DNA of 64,000 nucleotides from Sipunculus nudus (taxonomy: Eukaryota; Annelida; Sipuncula; Golfingiida; Sipunculidae), in NCBI GenBank assembly GCA_026874595.1, contig JAPPUL010000095.1:434001-498000 (forward strand), written 5' to 3'. This document shows positions 18,135 through 26,863 of the stretch, in pieces (the stretch's first letter is position 1; each line of letters starts with the position of its first letter). The translations under genes and the position numbers were made by a program. The notes beneath the pieces are model-generated. The model did not search any database. It saw only the letters and a program-made list of their open reading frames with translations, and was not told where the DNA came from.

Positions 18135-18178
18135 AGCTTATATTTAGCTAAGTTAGTTATTTTATAAAGAAAGGCATT

Positions 18179-19741
18179 ATGGAATCATATCTTAGTCTGG
18201 ATGAGCTTTTTAAGCTTAGTAAGGAATATAATTTAATCCCTATATATAAAGAGTTTATAGCAGATTTAGAGACTCCTGTATCCCTTTTTATGAAGCTTTA
18301 TAAAGATAAAGAATACTCCTTTTTGCTTGATTCTGTAACGGGAGGTGAGAGTATTGGGCGTTATTCTTTTTTAGGAAGCGATCCTGCAATAATATTTCGT
18401 GCCAAATATAATATATGCCAGATTATAGAATACGGAACTAAGCATGAGTTTGAGACAAAAGATCCAATTGGAAGTCTTAAAAAGATTATAAATCGCTATA
18501 AAGCATTCTCCTCAGATGAAATAAAAACATCACCATTTCATGGGGGTGCGGTTGGATACTTTAGTTATGATGCCATACGCATAGTAGAAAAGTTGCCTGA
18601 CACAAATGAGGACGACCTTAATATCCCGCATATCAACTTCATATTCCCTAAACATATAATAAGTCTTGACCACGTAACGCATAAAGTGAGAATAACTTAT
18701 AATATAGACACAAGGAAATACAAAGATACAAAGTCGCTTAAAGCTGAATATGAGCAGGGGAAAAGTACAATAGAATCGCTTTATCTAAGCATTAAAACTC
18801 CTCTTCTTTTAAGTGGCAATGAAAAAGAAACTAAAAAACCATCAGAAGAAGAAATAGAACAAGATATAGAAGAAGATATAAAACAAGTTGTATCAAAAGC
18901 CTCGTTTACGGAGACTGAGTATAAAGCGGCAGTTAGGAAGGCCAAGGAGTATATTATACAAGGAGATATATTCCAAGTACAAATATCAAGGCGGCTTGAA
19001 CACACACTAAAGGGAATAGACCATTTTACAATATATAGGGCTTTGCGCTCAATAAACCCCTCCCCTTACTTGTTCTATCTTAAATTTAACGACATAGAAA
19101 TAATAGGCTCATCGCCTGAACTACTTGTCAAGAAGGAAGGGAATAAGGTAATAGCACGTCCTATTGCAGGGACACGAGGACGAGGGAAGACTAAAGAGTA
19201 TGAGAGGAAAATGGAGCTTGAGCTTGCAAGTGATAAAAAAGAGCTTGCTGAGCATATCATGCTTGTGGACCTTGGTAGGAATGATCTTGGGCGAGTATGT
19301 AAGTTTGGTAGTGTTAAGCTTGCACATGATGGGCTTAAAGAAAAACTTATGTATGCAGAAAAATACTCACATGTAATACACTTGGTCTCGGAGATAGAAG
19401 GAATATTAAAAGATGATAAAGATATGTTCGATTTATTTTTGTCCTCGTTCCCAGCCGGCACCTTAACCGGTGCGCCGAAAATAAGGGCAATGGAGATAAT
19501 AGAAGAACTTGAGCCGATAAAACGCGGTCTTTATGGGGGTGGAGTTGCCTATTTTGGTTTTAATGGAGATATGGACAGTTGCATAATAATAAGGACGGTA
19601 GTGATAAAGGATGACAAGGCCTACATACAAACAGCAGGCGGCGTCGTGTACGATTCTAAAGAAGAGCTTGAATTCTTAGAAACTAAAAATAAGGCAAAGG
19701 CAATGCTTAAGGCAATATCTCTTTCCTATAAAATGTCATAA
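18179..19741 (+). CDS. trpE: Anthranilate synthase component I
   Basis: 520 residues. The N-terminal Anth_synt_I_N domain contains LLDSVTGGESIGRYSFLGSDP, with the LLDS element typical of tryptophan feedback binding. The chorismate-binding domain includes GDIFQVQISRRLEH, GSSPELLVKKEG, RPIAGTRGRGKT and FPAGTLTGAPKIRAMEII. It converts chorismate to anthranilate with a TrpG partner. A charged linker (about 215-240, rich in Glu and Lys) separates the domains. RBS AAAGAAAGG precedes the ATG. No other trp genes follow, so tryptophan genes must be elsewhere or incomplete. Confidence 0.94.
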   Translation: MESYLSLDELFKLSKEYNLIPIYKEFIADLETPVSLFMKLYKDKEYSFLLDSVTGGESIGRYSFLGSDPAIIFRAKYNICQIIEYGTKHEFETKDPIGSLKKIINRYKAFSSDEIKTSPFHGGAVGYFSYDAIRIVEKLPDTNEDDLNIPHINFIFPKHIISLDHVTHKVRITYNIDTRKYKDTKSLKAEYEQGKSTIESLYLSIKTPLLLSGNEKETKKPSEEEIEQDIEEDIKQVVSKASFTETEYKAAVRKAKEYIIQGDIFQVQISRRLEHTLKGIDHFTIYRALRSINPSPYLFYLKFNDIEIIGSSPELLVKKEGNKVIARPIAGTRGRGKTKEYERKMELELASDKKELAEHIMLVDLGRNDLGRVCKFGSVKLAHDGLKEKLMYAEKYSHVIHLVSEIEGILKDDKDMFDLFLSSFPAGTLTGAPKIRAMEIIEELEPIKRGLYGGGVAYFGFNGDMDSCIIIRTVVIKDDKAYIQTAGGVVYDSKEELEFLETKNKAKAMLKAISLSYKMS

Positions 19742-19854
19742 ACATGTCAGAAAGCTATTATTAAGCTCATAAATTGCTCTAAACTTGAATGCATTTAACA
19801 TGCTAAAACGTTTGTGGCAAATGCTTTACTTGCTTTACTTTAAAAAAAAAGCAA

Positions 19855-19881
19855 CATGAGAGCCAAGGAATGGCTCTCATG
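19855..19881 (+). terminator. Perfect 11-base hairpin after trpE
   Basis: Arms CATGAGAGCCA (19855-19865) and TGGCTCTCATG (19871-19881) are perfectly complementary around AGGAA. It lies 113 bases after the trpE stop. No T-run follows directly, so intrinsic termination is not certain; it could equally be mRNA-stabilising or part of the leuS leader. Confidence 0.5.
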
Positions 19882-19907
19882 AAGACAATCAATGGAGGAG
19901 AAAAAAA

Positions 19908-19946
19908 ATGAAAACTCTACATGTTATATTAAAACACACGCAATAA
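19908..19946 (+). CDS. Possible 12-residue leader peptide upstream of leuS
   Basis: ATG at 19908, seven bases after an excellent GGAGGAG, encodes MKTLHVILKHTQ and stops. A T8 run starts 21 bases after the stop. Two of 12 residues are leucine, weak support for leucine-dependent attenuation of leuS. It may be an inert short frame, or the Shine-Dalgarno may belong to a decayed gene. Confidence 0.3.
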   Translation: MKTLHVILKHTQ

Positions 19947-20188
19947 AAGAATGTGTCAAAATAAAAGTTTTTTTTATACAAATAATTAGAGAATTAGTCT
20001 ACTATACGAAAGAGTTAAGCTCTATACGTAGGATGGATTTGTATTTCCGGATGCGGCTGACTTAAATACAGCTAATAATAATATCTTAGAAAAGGCAATA
20101 AATGTTTTAGATAAAATGCACTTTTGAAAAAACTTGTTATTATTTAAAATTCCCAAAAAACAAATGAAAAAAGAACGAAGGTCTTAAA

Positions 20189-22771
20189 ATGAGCAGTGAA
20201 TATGATTATAAGGCGCTAGAAGACAAATGGCAAAAGAGGTGGGAGGAAGAAAAAACATTTAGTAGCGGAAACATGAGAGAAAAAGGCAATAAATTTTATT
20301 GTCTTGAGATGTTCCCCTACCCATCTGGCGAGATTCACATGGGACACGTAAGGAACTACGCAATAGGAGACGCAATAGCAAATCTACAAAGGCTACTTGG
20401 CAAACAAGTGCTGCATCCAATGGGTTGGGATGCATTTGGACTGCCCGCAGAGAACGCAGCATTTGAAAAAGGGATACATCCAAAGGAGTGGACTTATAGT
20501 AATATAGAGAAGATGAAAAGGCAATTAAAGAGGTTTGGCTTTTCATACGACTGGGAGAAAGAACTTATAACATGCGACAAAGAATATTACAAATGGCAGC
20601 AAGCATTATTTTTAGAGTTATACGAGCATGGTTTAATATATAAGAAGGAAGCGCCGGTTAACTGGTGTCCGAATGACATGACAGTACTTGCAAATGAGCA
20701 GGTAGCAAATGGATGTTGCTGGAGGTGCGGAACAGAGATTGAGATAAAGAAGATGTCGCAATGGTTTATAAAGATAACAGAGTACGCCGATGAGCTTCTT
20801 AGTGGGTATAATGAGCTTGGCAACTGGCCAGAACAAGTGATAACGATGCAAGAGAACTGGATAGGAAAAAGCTTTGGACTTTATATAAACTTCAAATTGA
20901 GAGGAAAAGAGCTTGCAATATTCACAACGCGTCCAGACACAATATACGGAGTAAGCTTCATGGCGATATCGCCTGAGCATGATTTGATAGATGAGCTAAT
21001 AGAAGGCAATCCGAGAAAAGGTCAGATAGAGGAGTTTGTAGCTAGGATAATAAAACAAGACAGAATAGAAAGGACGCGAGAAGACATAAGCAAAGAGGGG
21101 ATATTTACAGGAGAGTACGCAGAGAATCCGTTTAATGGAGCTAAAATTCCCTTATACATAGCAAATTTTGTATTAGTAGAGTACGGGACAGGGGTGGTTA
21201 TGGGAGTTCCGGCACATGATAGTAGGGATTTTCTTTTTGCGAAAAAGTACGATATACCTATAAATGTGGTGATACAAGCTGAAGAAGGGATGATAGGAAG
21301 TAGTTTAGAAGGGGCATATACGAAGTCGGGGATACTAATAAACTCCGATAAATTTGATGGTATGAGCAGTGAGGACGCAAAGCAGGCGATAATAAAGGAA
21401 GCGGAGTTAAAAGGGTATGGAAAAGGGAAGCTAGAGTATAGGCTAAAGGATTGGCTAATATCAAGACAACGCTACTGGGGCAATCCGATTCCGATAATCT
21501 ACTGCAAACGCTGCGGGATTGTTCCTGTAGATAAAGAATCACTACCGGTACTCCTTCCTGATGATGTAGAGTTCAAAGAGCTTGGCAATCCTCTTTCTCA
21601 CAATGAAAAGTTTCTAAGGACTAAATGTCCAAAGTGCGGCGGGGATGCAAAGCGTGAGACTGACACAATGGATACCTTTGTATGTTCGTCCTGGTACTTT
21701 TTAAGATACTGCAGCCCAAAAGAAGATACAAATATATTAAATAAAGAACTCGTAGATTATTGGATGAACGTAGACCAATATGTAGGGGGTATAGAACATG
21801 CAATATTACATCTTTTATACGCTCGATTTTTTACAAAAGCACTAAACGATCTTGGCTATACAAGCTATAAAGAACCGTTTAAGAATCTGCTAACACAGGG
21901 TATGGTAGTATCGCCGTCCTACTTTTCACGAAAGGCAAGAAGATATTATAGCAAAGAAGAACTAGCTGGGCATAAAACGTGTCCCGAAACAGGAGAAAAG
22001 CTTATAATAAAGCTTGAGAAGATGTCGAAATCGAAGAAGAATGGCGTTGATCCAAACAACATGTTAGACAAGTACGGAGCAGACACACTAAGGTTGTTCG
22101 TACTATTTGCCGCGCCTCCAAAACGAGACCTTGAATGGAGCGAGCGAGGGGTAGGAGGATGTTCTAAATTTATAAATCGTGTATACAGATTATATTTGTT
22201 GTATAGTCAAAAGTCAAAAGGAAGTGATAGAGTAAGCTATAAGCACTTTGAAGAAAAAATATATCCTACTTTATCAGATAGTTATAAAGAAGTATACCGT
22301 AAAATGCATAAAACGATAAAGAAGGTAAGAGAAGATTTCATAGAGAGATATCAGTTCAACACAGGGATAGCAGCGATAATGGAGTTTATAAACAGTCTAT
22401 ACAGCGTTGAGTATGTAAGTAAAGAGAGTAAGATATTGCTTCGACTAAGCCTTATGGCAGTAACAAAACTACTAGGCCCGATAACACCGCATCTATCTGA
22501 GGAATTGCATGAAAAACTAGGCGGGGAGGGTAGTGTTTTTGGCAGCGGATTTATAAATTACAATAAAGTGTTTGTCAAAAAAGATAATATAACTTATGTT
22601 TTTCAAGTGAACGGGAAGGTACGGGCACGAGAGACATTACCGGCAGACATTAATGAGGATGGACTAAAGCAAGCAGTGTTTAATAATGAAGTAATAATGA
22701 AGTGGATAGGACAAAATAGCGTAAAGAAGGTTATAGTAGTAAAAAACAAGCTTGTGAACGTCGTAATATAG
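20189..22771 (+). CDS. leuS: Leucyl-tRNA synthetase
   Basis: 860 residues, normal for bacterial LeuRS. The class I HIGH-like motif is in FPYPSGEIHMGHVRNY (about 42-57). The editing domain carries TTRPDTIYGVSFMA and GVPAHDSRDF. The tRNA-binding and catalytic return segment contains the KMSKSKKNGVDP loop near residue 611, and the C-terminal extension is present. Two CxxC pairs (NWCPND.., CCWRCG and CKRCG, CPKCGG) suggest zinc binding. Start supported by GAAGG upstream. The stop is followed after four bases by the next gene, so co-translation with the lipoprotein gene is likely. Confidence 0.97.
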   Translation: MSSEYDYKALEDKWQKRWEEEKTFSSGNMREKGNKFYCLEMFPYPSGEIHMGHVRNYAIGDAIANLQRLLGKQVLHPMGWDAFGLPAENAAFEKGIHPKEWTYSNIEKMKRQLKRFGFSYDWEKELITCDKEYYKWQQALFLELYEHGLIYKKEAPVNWCPNDMTVLANEQVANGCCWRCGTEIEIKKMSQWFIKITEYADELLSGYNELGNWPEQVITMQENWIGKSFGLYINFKLRGKELAIFTTRPDTIYGVSFMAISPEHDLIDELIEGNPRKGQIEEFVARIIKQDRIERTREDISKEGIFTGEYAENPFNGAKIPLYIANFVLVEYGTGVVMGVPAHDSRDFLFAKKYDIPINVVIQAEEGMIGSSLEGAYTKSGILINSDKFDGMSSEDAKQAIIKEAELKGYGKGKLEYRLKDWLISRQRYWGNPIPIIYCKRCGIVPVDKESLPVLLPDDVEFKELGNPLSHNEKFLRTKCPKCGGDAKRETDTMDTFVCSSWYFLRYCSPKEDTNILNKELVDYWMNVDQYVGGIEHAILHLLYARFFTKALNDLGYTSYKEPFKNLLTQGMVVSPSYFSRKARRYYSKEELAGHKTCPETGEKLIIKLEKMSKSKKNGVDPNNMLDKYGADTLRLFVLFAAPPKRDLEWSERGVGGCSKFINRVYRLYLLYSQKSKGSDRVSYKHFEEKIYPTLSDSYKEVYRKMHKTIKKVREDFIERYQFNTGIAAIMEFINSLYSVEYVSKESKILLRLSLMAVTKLLGPITPHLSEELHEKLGGEGSVFGSGFINYNKVFVKKDNITYVFQVNGKVRARETLPADINEDGLKQAVFNNEVIMKWIGQNSVKKVIVVKNKLVNVVI

Positions 22772-22775
22772 TGTT

Positions 22776-23897
22776 ATGAAAAAACCGATATTAATATTCG
22801 TACTACTTTTAACGCTAAATTTCATAACGCGTTGTGGCAATGAAACTAAAAACAAGCCAGAAAAGAGCGAAAAAGGGATACCACTACCAAAGGGCCCAAT
22901 AAATACCTTTACGGTGGTAGATTATAAAGGTGATGAGACAGAAGCTGTAGCTCCATCTACTAAGAAAAAATCTACTGAGACAAAAGAAAATACCAAAAAA
23001 GAAAATACCAAAAAAGAGAAGAAATGGAAAAGATCAAGTAAAGAAGCTGAAGAGGTTTTAGATAAGTCTAAAAAAGGTACTAAATCAAATCTCAAAGATA
23101 AAATAATAAAGAATAAGGTACGGAAAATAAACTTAGACATACCTAGTGGCTTGATAGCGAATAAGTATATAAAGAATCTGCACTCAGGGGAGATTAATCT
23201 AATAAGAGCCAAAATATATGCAAAATATGGTTATGATTTTTATAGTGTATGGGGAAAAAACTTTTATAAGTCAAAATATGGCTATATATCAAAGGCAAGC
23301 AATAAAGTATATAAGAGGTTAAACAGAGTAGACAAAGCCAATGAAGATAAACTAAAAGCGCAACTGATAAAGAATTACAAAAGGAGCCTCAAACTATATT
23401 ATCCGATTTATACAGGACACATATTGCGTGAGATAAATTACAGTAAAGTACGCCAAAAATACTTTGAAGATATAAAAGATTTAAATCCGGTAGTGCCAGA
23501 AGGTTTACCGAGAACGAGATTTGGGATATCAAAACCAAAGTTTGGCAAACAAATAAGAAGAACGTCTTGGGAATCGCTAATAACTGGGAATAAGAATTTT
23601 AGTGCCTTAAAAATACCCTTAAATAGGGAACGAGTATATCTAGTACTCTATTATTATAAAAGTAGTAAGATAAAATATATAGTAGGCTACGATGCATTTG
23701 TCGGACACATAGGACCTCAGGATGCAAAACATTTTTCATTTTACGATTTTAAAGGTGCACTACGTCGTCACATATCGGTTGGGACTCAGGAGGTGTATGA
23801 AAGTGATTATATATATAAAGACGGCAAACCAGATAGGATAATAGAGCAGATAATAAATGATAAAAGCATAAAAGTTAACATATATAAGATAAACTAA
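22776..23897 (+). CDS. Lipoprotein with YARHG-like domain
   Basis: 373 residues. A lipoprotein signal (MKKPILIFVLLLTLNFITRC) ends in a lipobox-like ITRC with Cys20. A Lys/Thr/Ser-rich linker with repeated ENTKKEK units follows (about 50-105). Residues about 115-200 match the YARHG pattern (LHSGEINLIRAKIYAKYGYDF), an extracellular domain found in bacterial lipoproteins. The C-terminal domain (about 240-373) is not recognised. Membrane anchoring is inferred. It begins four bases after leuS and ends four bases before mutS2, so it is embedded in that operon without obvious functional link. Confidence 0.72.
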   Translation: MKKPILIFVLLLTLNFITRCGNETKNKPEKSEKGIPLPKGPINTFTVVDYKGDETEAVAPSTKKKSTETKENTKKENTKKEKKWKRSSKEAEEVLDKSKKGTKSNLKDKIIKNKVRKINLDIPSGLIANKYIKNLHSGEINLIRAKIYAKYGYDFYSVWGKNFYKSKYGYISKASNKVYKRLNRVDKANEDKLKAQLIKNYKRSLKLYYPIYTGHILREINYSKVRQKYFEDIKDLNPVVPEGLPRTRFGISKPKFGKQIRRTSWESLITGNKNFSALKIPLNRERVYLVLYYYKSSKIKYIVGYDAFVGHIGPQDAKHFSFYDFKGALRRHISVGTQEVYESDYIYKDGKPDRIIEQIINDKSIKVNIYKIN

Positions 23898-23901
23898 AAT
23901 T

Positions 23902-26313
23902 ATGGACTTTGCAGTAAAGGAACATCTAGACTGGTCCTACATAGAGCAAGGCTTAAAAAGCCACTCAATTCTAGAAAACGAATCAAAAGACCAAGTTATA
24001 AAACTAACAATGTATAAGGACAAAGCTAAGTTGGAATGTGCTTTAGAGGAACTTGAGGAGGCAAGATTATACCTTGAAGGACACGGAGATATAGAAGGGC
24101 TTAAAATATACGACATTAAAGAGTATCTTAAGTCCTGCACAAAAGAAAACAGTTATCTAGAAAGCAAAGATTTATTAAAGATAGGAAAAACGCTATCAAG
24201 TGCCCGCAAGATATATAGTAATATAAAAAAGAGTGAAACTAAAACAACTTTACTAAAGAAAGTGGTTTTGGAATTTAATAGTCAATCAGAACTTGAGAGG
24301 CTAATAAATAATAGTATAGACAAAGAAGGCAAAATAAAGTACGGAGCAAATGAACGACTTACAAACCTTAAAGACTCAATAAGACATGAGAGTAGGCTTA
24401 TAGAAGATAAATTATCTAAAATACTTGATAACAAATGGTTAAAAGGGCTGGTGCAGGATAAGATAGTGACAAAGCGTCATAATAGATACGTAATACCGAT
24501 AAAGCAAGAACTAAGAAGTGATTTTAAAGGAATAATAATAGACAAATCAAATAGTGAACAAACAGTGTTTATGGAGCCTTATGTAGCAATAGAAGATAAT
24601 AATAAACTTCTAATGCTAAATAAAAGCTTAGAAGCGGAGAAAATAAACTTACTAAAGCACCTAAGTAGCATACTAAAAGCAGAGAAATCTAATTTAGAAA
24701 GTCTTTTAGAGGGTCTAAAACATTTCAATACAATATGGAGCAAAGCAAAGCTTTGTATAGAGCTAAATTGCACAAAGCCGGATATAAACACTAGCGGCTA
24801 TTTTAATATAGTAGGAGCAAGGCATCCTCTACTCGGCGAGAAGGCAAGTCCAATTAATCTAGTTTTAGGAAAAGAGTATAATATACTAATACTAACAGGG
24901 CCAAATGCAGCAGGCAAGAGCTTAGCATTAAAGACTTTGGGACTTATGGTTTTAATGTGCTTACATGGACTTGGCATTCCGGCAGATAAAGGTAGTATGA
25001 TATCTCTAGTAGACAATATATTTATAGAGATAGGAGATAAACAAGATATAGATAAGGGATTATCAAGCTTTTCGGGACATATAAGCAGTATAAGCAAGAT
25101 ATTAAAACAAGCATCTAAAGAGAGTTTGGTATTAATAGACGAACTTGCCTTAGGTACAGACCCTGCTGAAGGAAATGCTCTAGCCTTAGCGATAGTCGAG
25201 GAGTTTAAGCTAATTAAATCTAAAACATTAATTACAACACATTATAAATCCTTTCATGAATATAGTCTATTGAATGAGGAGGCTTATAAAGCAAGTAAGT
25301 TAATGCATGCTTCTTGCCTAGTATATAGATCTGAAGACGATACATTTGGAGCTGTTAATAATAAAACTGTTAATAATAAAGCAAACTATAAATTAGTATA
25401 TGGCAAGGTAGCAAAAAGTGATGCTTTGGCTTTAGCTAAGTTAATGGGTTTAGAAGATAAGATACTATCTCGTGCACATGAGTTTTTAGAGGGCGAACTA
25501 TCAAATAATGACAAGCTAATTGAGAAGCTAATTGACTTTAAAAGCGATTTAGAAGAAAAGAAAGCACAATATAATAAAATGCTTTCTCAAGTTAAAGATA
25601 AAGAGATTAAGCTAAAAGCTAAAGAGCAGAGGCTACAAAAAAGAGAGCTTAGTTTAAAAGAAAACATAATAAATAAAGAACTTAGAATACTTAAGGATAT
25701 TAGGAAAGAGGCACTTGCTAAGTTCAAAGAAATATCTAAATTACATGAGAAATTACATGAGAATGAAACTGCTAAGACAAAGTTACAGGGTATAGAAAAC
25801 AGTTTTGTTAAAGTTAAGAAGTTTAAAGATGCATTAAAAGTAAAAGATATAAGCGAAAAGGAAGATAATGAAACTTTACATCAAGGGGATATAGTAATAA
25901 TACCAAAACTTAATAAAAAGGGCAAGGTATTAAATGTAGATAAAAAGAGAGTTATAGTCGATGTTAATTCCTTAAAGATAGGATTTCCAAAAGAAGATGT
26001 TAAAAGGGCTAAAGAGCAAGAAGATAAAGCAAAAGAAGAGGTAATAACTTATTCAAAAGATATAAATTCCCCGCCATATGAGTTAAACATTATAGGTCGT
26101 GATTCAGAGAGTGCTACAAAGCTCACAAACAAATATATAGAAAACTTAAGTGCTTACAATAGGGAATATGGCAAGATTATTCATGGCTTTGGGAAAGGTA
26201 TTTTAAGAAATGCTATTATAAACATTTTAAAAGAACATAAATTAATAAAAGATTTTAGTAATAGTAATAAAAATCATGGCGGACTTGGGGTTACTCTCTT
26301 TACATTAAAATAG
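23902..26313 (+). CDS. mutS2: MutS2 (DNA mismatch/ribosome-associated ATPase)
   Basis: 803 residues. An N-terminal coiled core contains GIIIDKSNSEQTVFMEP. The ABC-type ATPase has a P-loop GPNAAGKS (334-341), the signature region DKGLSSFSGHISSI, and Walker B SLVLIDELALGTDP. A long coiled coil follows, then a C-terminal Smr nuclease domain with IIHGFGKGILRNAI. MutS2 suppresses homologous recombination and in some bacteria rescues collided ribosomes. The Smr LDLRG element reads LNIIGRD here, a divergent form. The stop is four bases from the convergent shikimate kinase stop. Confidence 0.94.
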   Translation: MDFAVKEHLDWSYIEQGLKSHSILENESKDQVIKLTMYKDKAKLECALEELEEARLYLEGHGDIEGLKIYDIKEYLKSCTKENSYLESKDLLKIGKTLSSARKIYSNIKKSETKTTLLKKVVLEFNSQSELERLINNSIDKEGKIKYGANERLTNLKDSIRHESRLIEDKLSKILDNKWLKGLVQDKIVTKRHNRYVIPIKQELRSDFKGIIIDKSNSEQTVFMEPYVAIEDNNKLLMLNKSLEAEKINLLKHLSSILKAEKSNLESLLEGLKHFNTIWSKAKLCIELNCTKPDINTSGYFNIVGARHPLLGEKASPINLVLGKEYNILILTGPNAAGKSLALKTLGLMVLMCLHGLGIPADKGSMISLVDNIFIEIGDKQDIDKGLSSFSGHISSISKILKQASKESLVLIDELALGTDPAEGNALALAIVEEFKLIKSKTLITTHYKSFHEYSLLNEEAYKASKLMHASCLVYRSEDDTFGAVNNKTVNNKANYKLVYGKVAKSDALALAKLMGLEDKILSRAHEFLEGELSNNDKLIEKLIDFKSDLEEKKAQYNKMLSQVKDKEIKLKAKEQRLQKRELSLKENIINKELRILKDIRKEALAKFKEISKLHEKLHENETAKTKLQGIENSFVKVKKFKDALKVKDISEKEDNETLHQGDIVIIPKLNKKGKVLNVDKKRVIVDVNSLKIGFPKEDVKRAKEQEDKAKEEVITYSKDINSPPYELNIIGRDSESATKLTNKYIENLSAYNREYGKIIHGFGKGILRNAIINILKEHKLIKDFSNSNKNHGGLGVTLFTLK

Positions 26314-26317
26314 ACGC

Positions 26318-26863
26318 TTATATCATTTTCTTAGACTTTATAAAATCTATAATAAGCTCAACACACTCATAAGCATCATAAGAAGATGTGTCAATAATAA
26401 TATCTTTAAGCTCTTTATAATATCTATCCCGCTCTTTTAACTTATACGTTATCTCGTCCTTTAACGATTTGTCCGTTAAGGCGGGTCTTACTCCCGCTTC
26501 CTTATACATGTCATTACAAAGCCTTTTATATATGTCTTGCTCACTTGCTTCAAGTAGTATATTATAACCATGCTCTTTTAATAATACTCTATTCCTTTCT
26601 CTAACTACTATACCCCCACCAGTCGATAATATTATAGGGCTTTTAAGCTTACAAAGTCTTTCAAGTACTTCACTCTCTATATCACGAAAACCTTCCTCCC
26701 CAATTTCTCTAAATATATCTAATACGCTCTTTTTATACTCCCTTACTATATAATCATCTGTATCATAAAACAAAAAACCCAAAAGACGACCCTTAAGAAT
26801 ACCACCCAGAGTACTCTTGCCTACCCCCCTGTACCCTAGCAGATTTATATGCCTACGGTACAT
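26318..26863 (-). CDS. aroK: Shikimate kinase
   Basis: 181 residues. P-loop GYRGVGKST (about 10-18), substrate motif DTDD (35-38), FRDIE with the shikimate-binding Arg, STGGGIV, and the lid segment AGVRPALTD. It phosphorylates shikimate in aromatic amino acid synthesis. Its start overlaps the end of the TPR gene by 11 bases, so translation is likely coupled. It is the last gene of the leftward group beginning at 31747. Confidence 0.93.
   Translation of the reverse strand: MYRRHINLLGYRGVGKSTLGGILKGRLLGFLFYDTDDYIVREYKKSVLDIFREIGEEGFRDIESEVLERLCKLKSPIILSTGGGIVVRERNRVLLKEHGYNILLEASEQDIYKRLCNDMYKEAGVRPALTDKSLKDEITYKLKERDRYYKELKDIIIDTSSYDAYECVELIIDFIKSKKMI

Larger units (their letters stand above)
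19742..20188. other. Structured trpE-leuS intergenic region
   Basis: 447 bases with several signals: a perfect 11-base hairpin (19855-19881), a strong Shine-Dalgarno (GGAGGAG at 19894-19900) before a 12-codon frame (19908-19946), an overlapping 57-codon frame (19892-20065), and a run of eight T (19968-19975). Another frame, 20032-20127, reads 31 codons without a start. This could be a leuS leader or the remains of a short gene. No known riboswitch or T-box motif is recognised. Confidence 0.5.
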
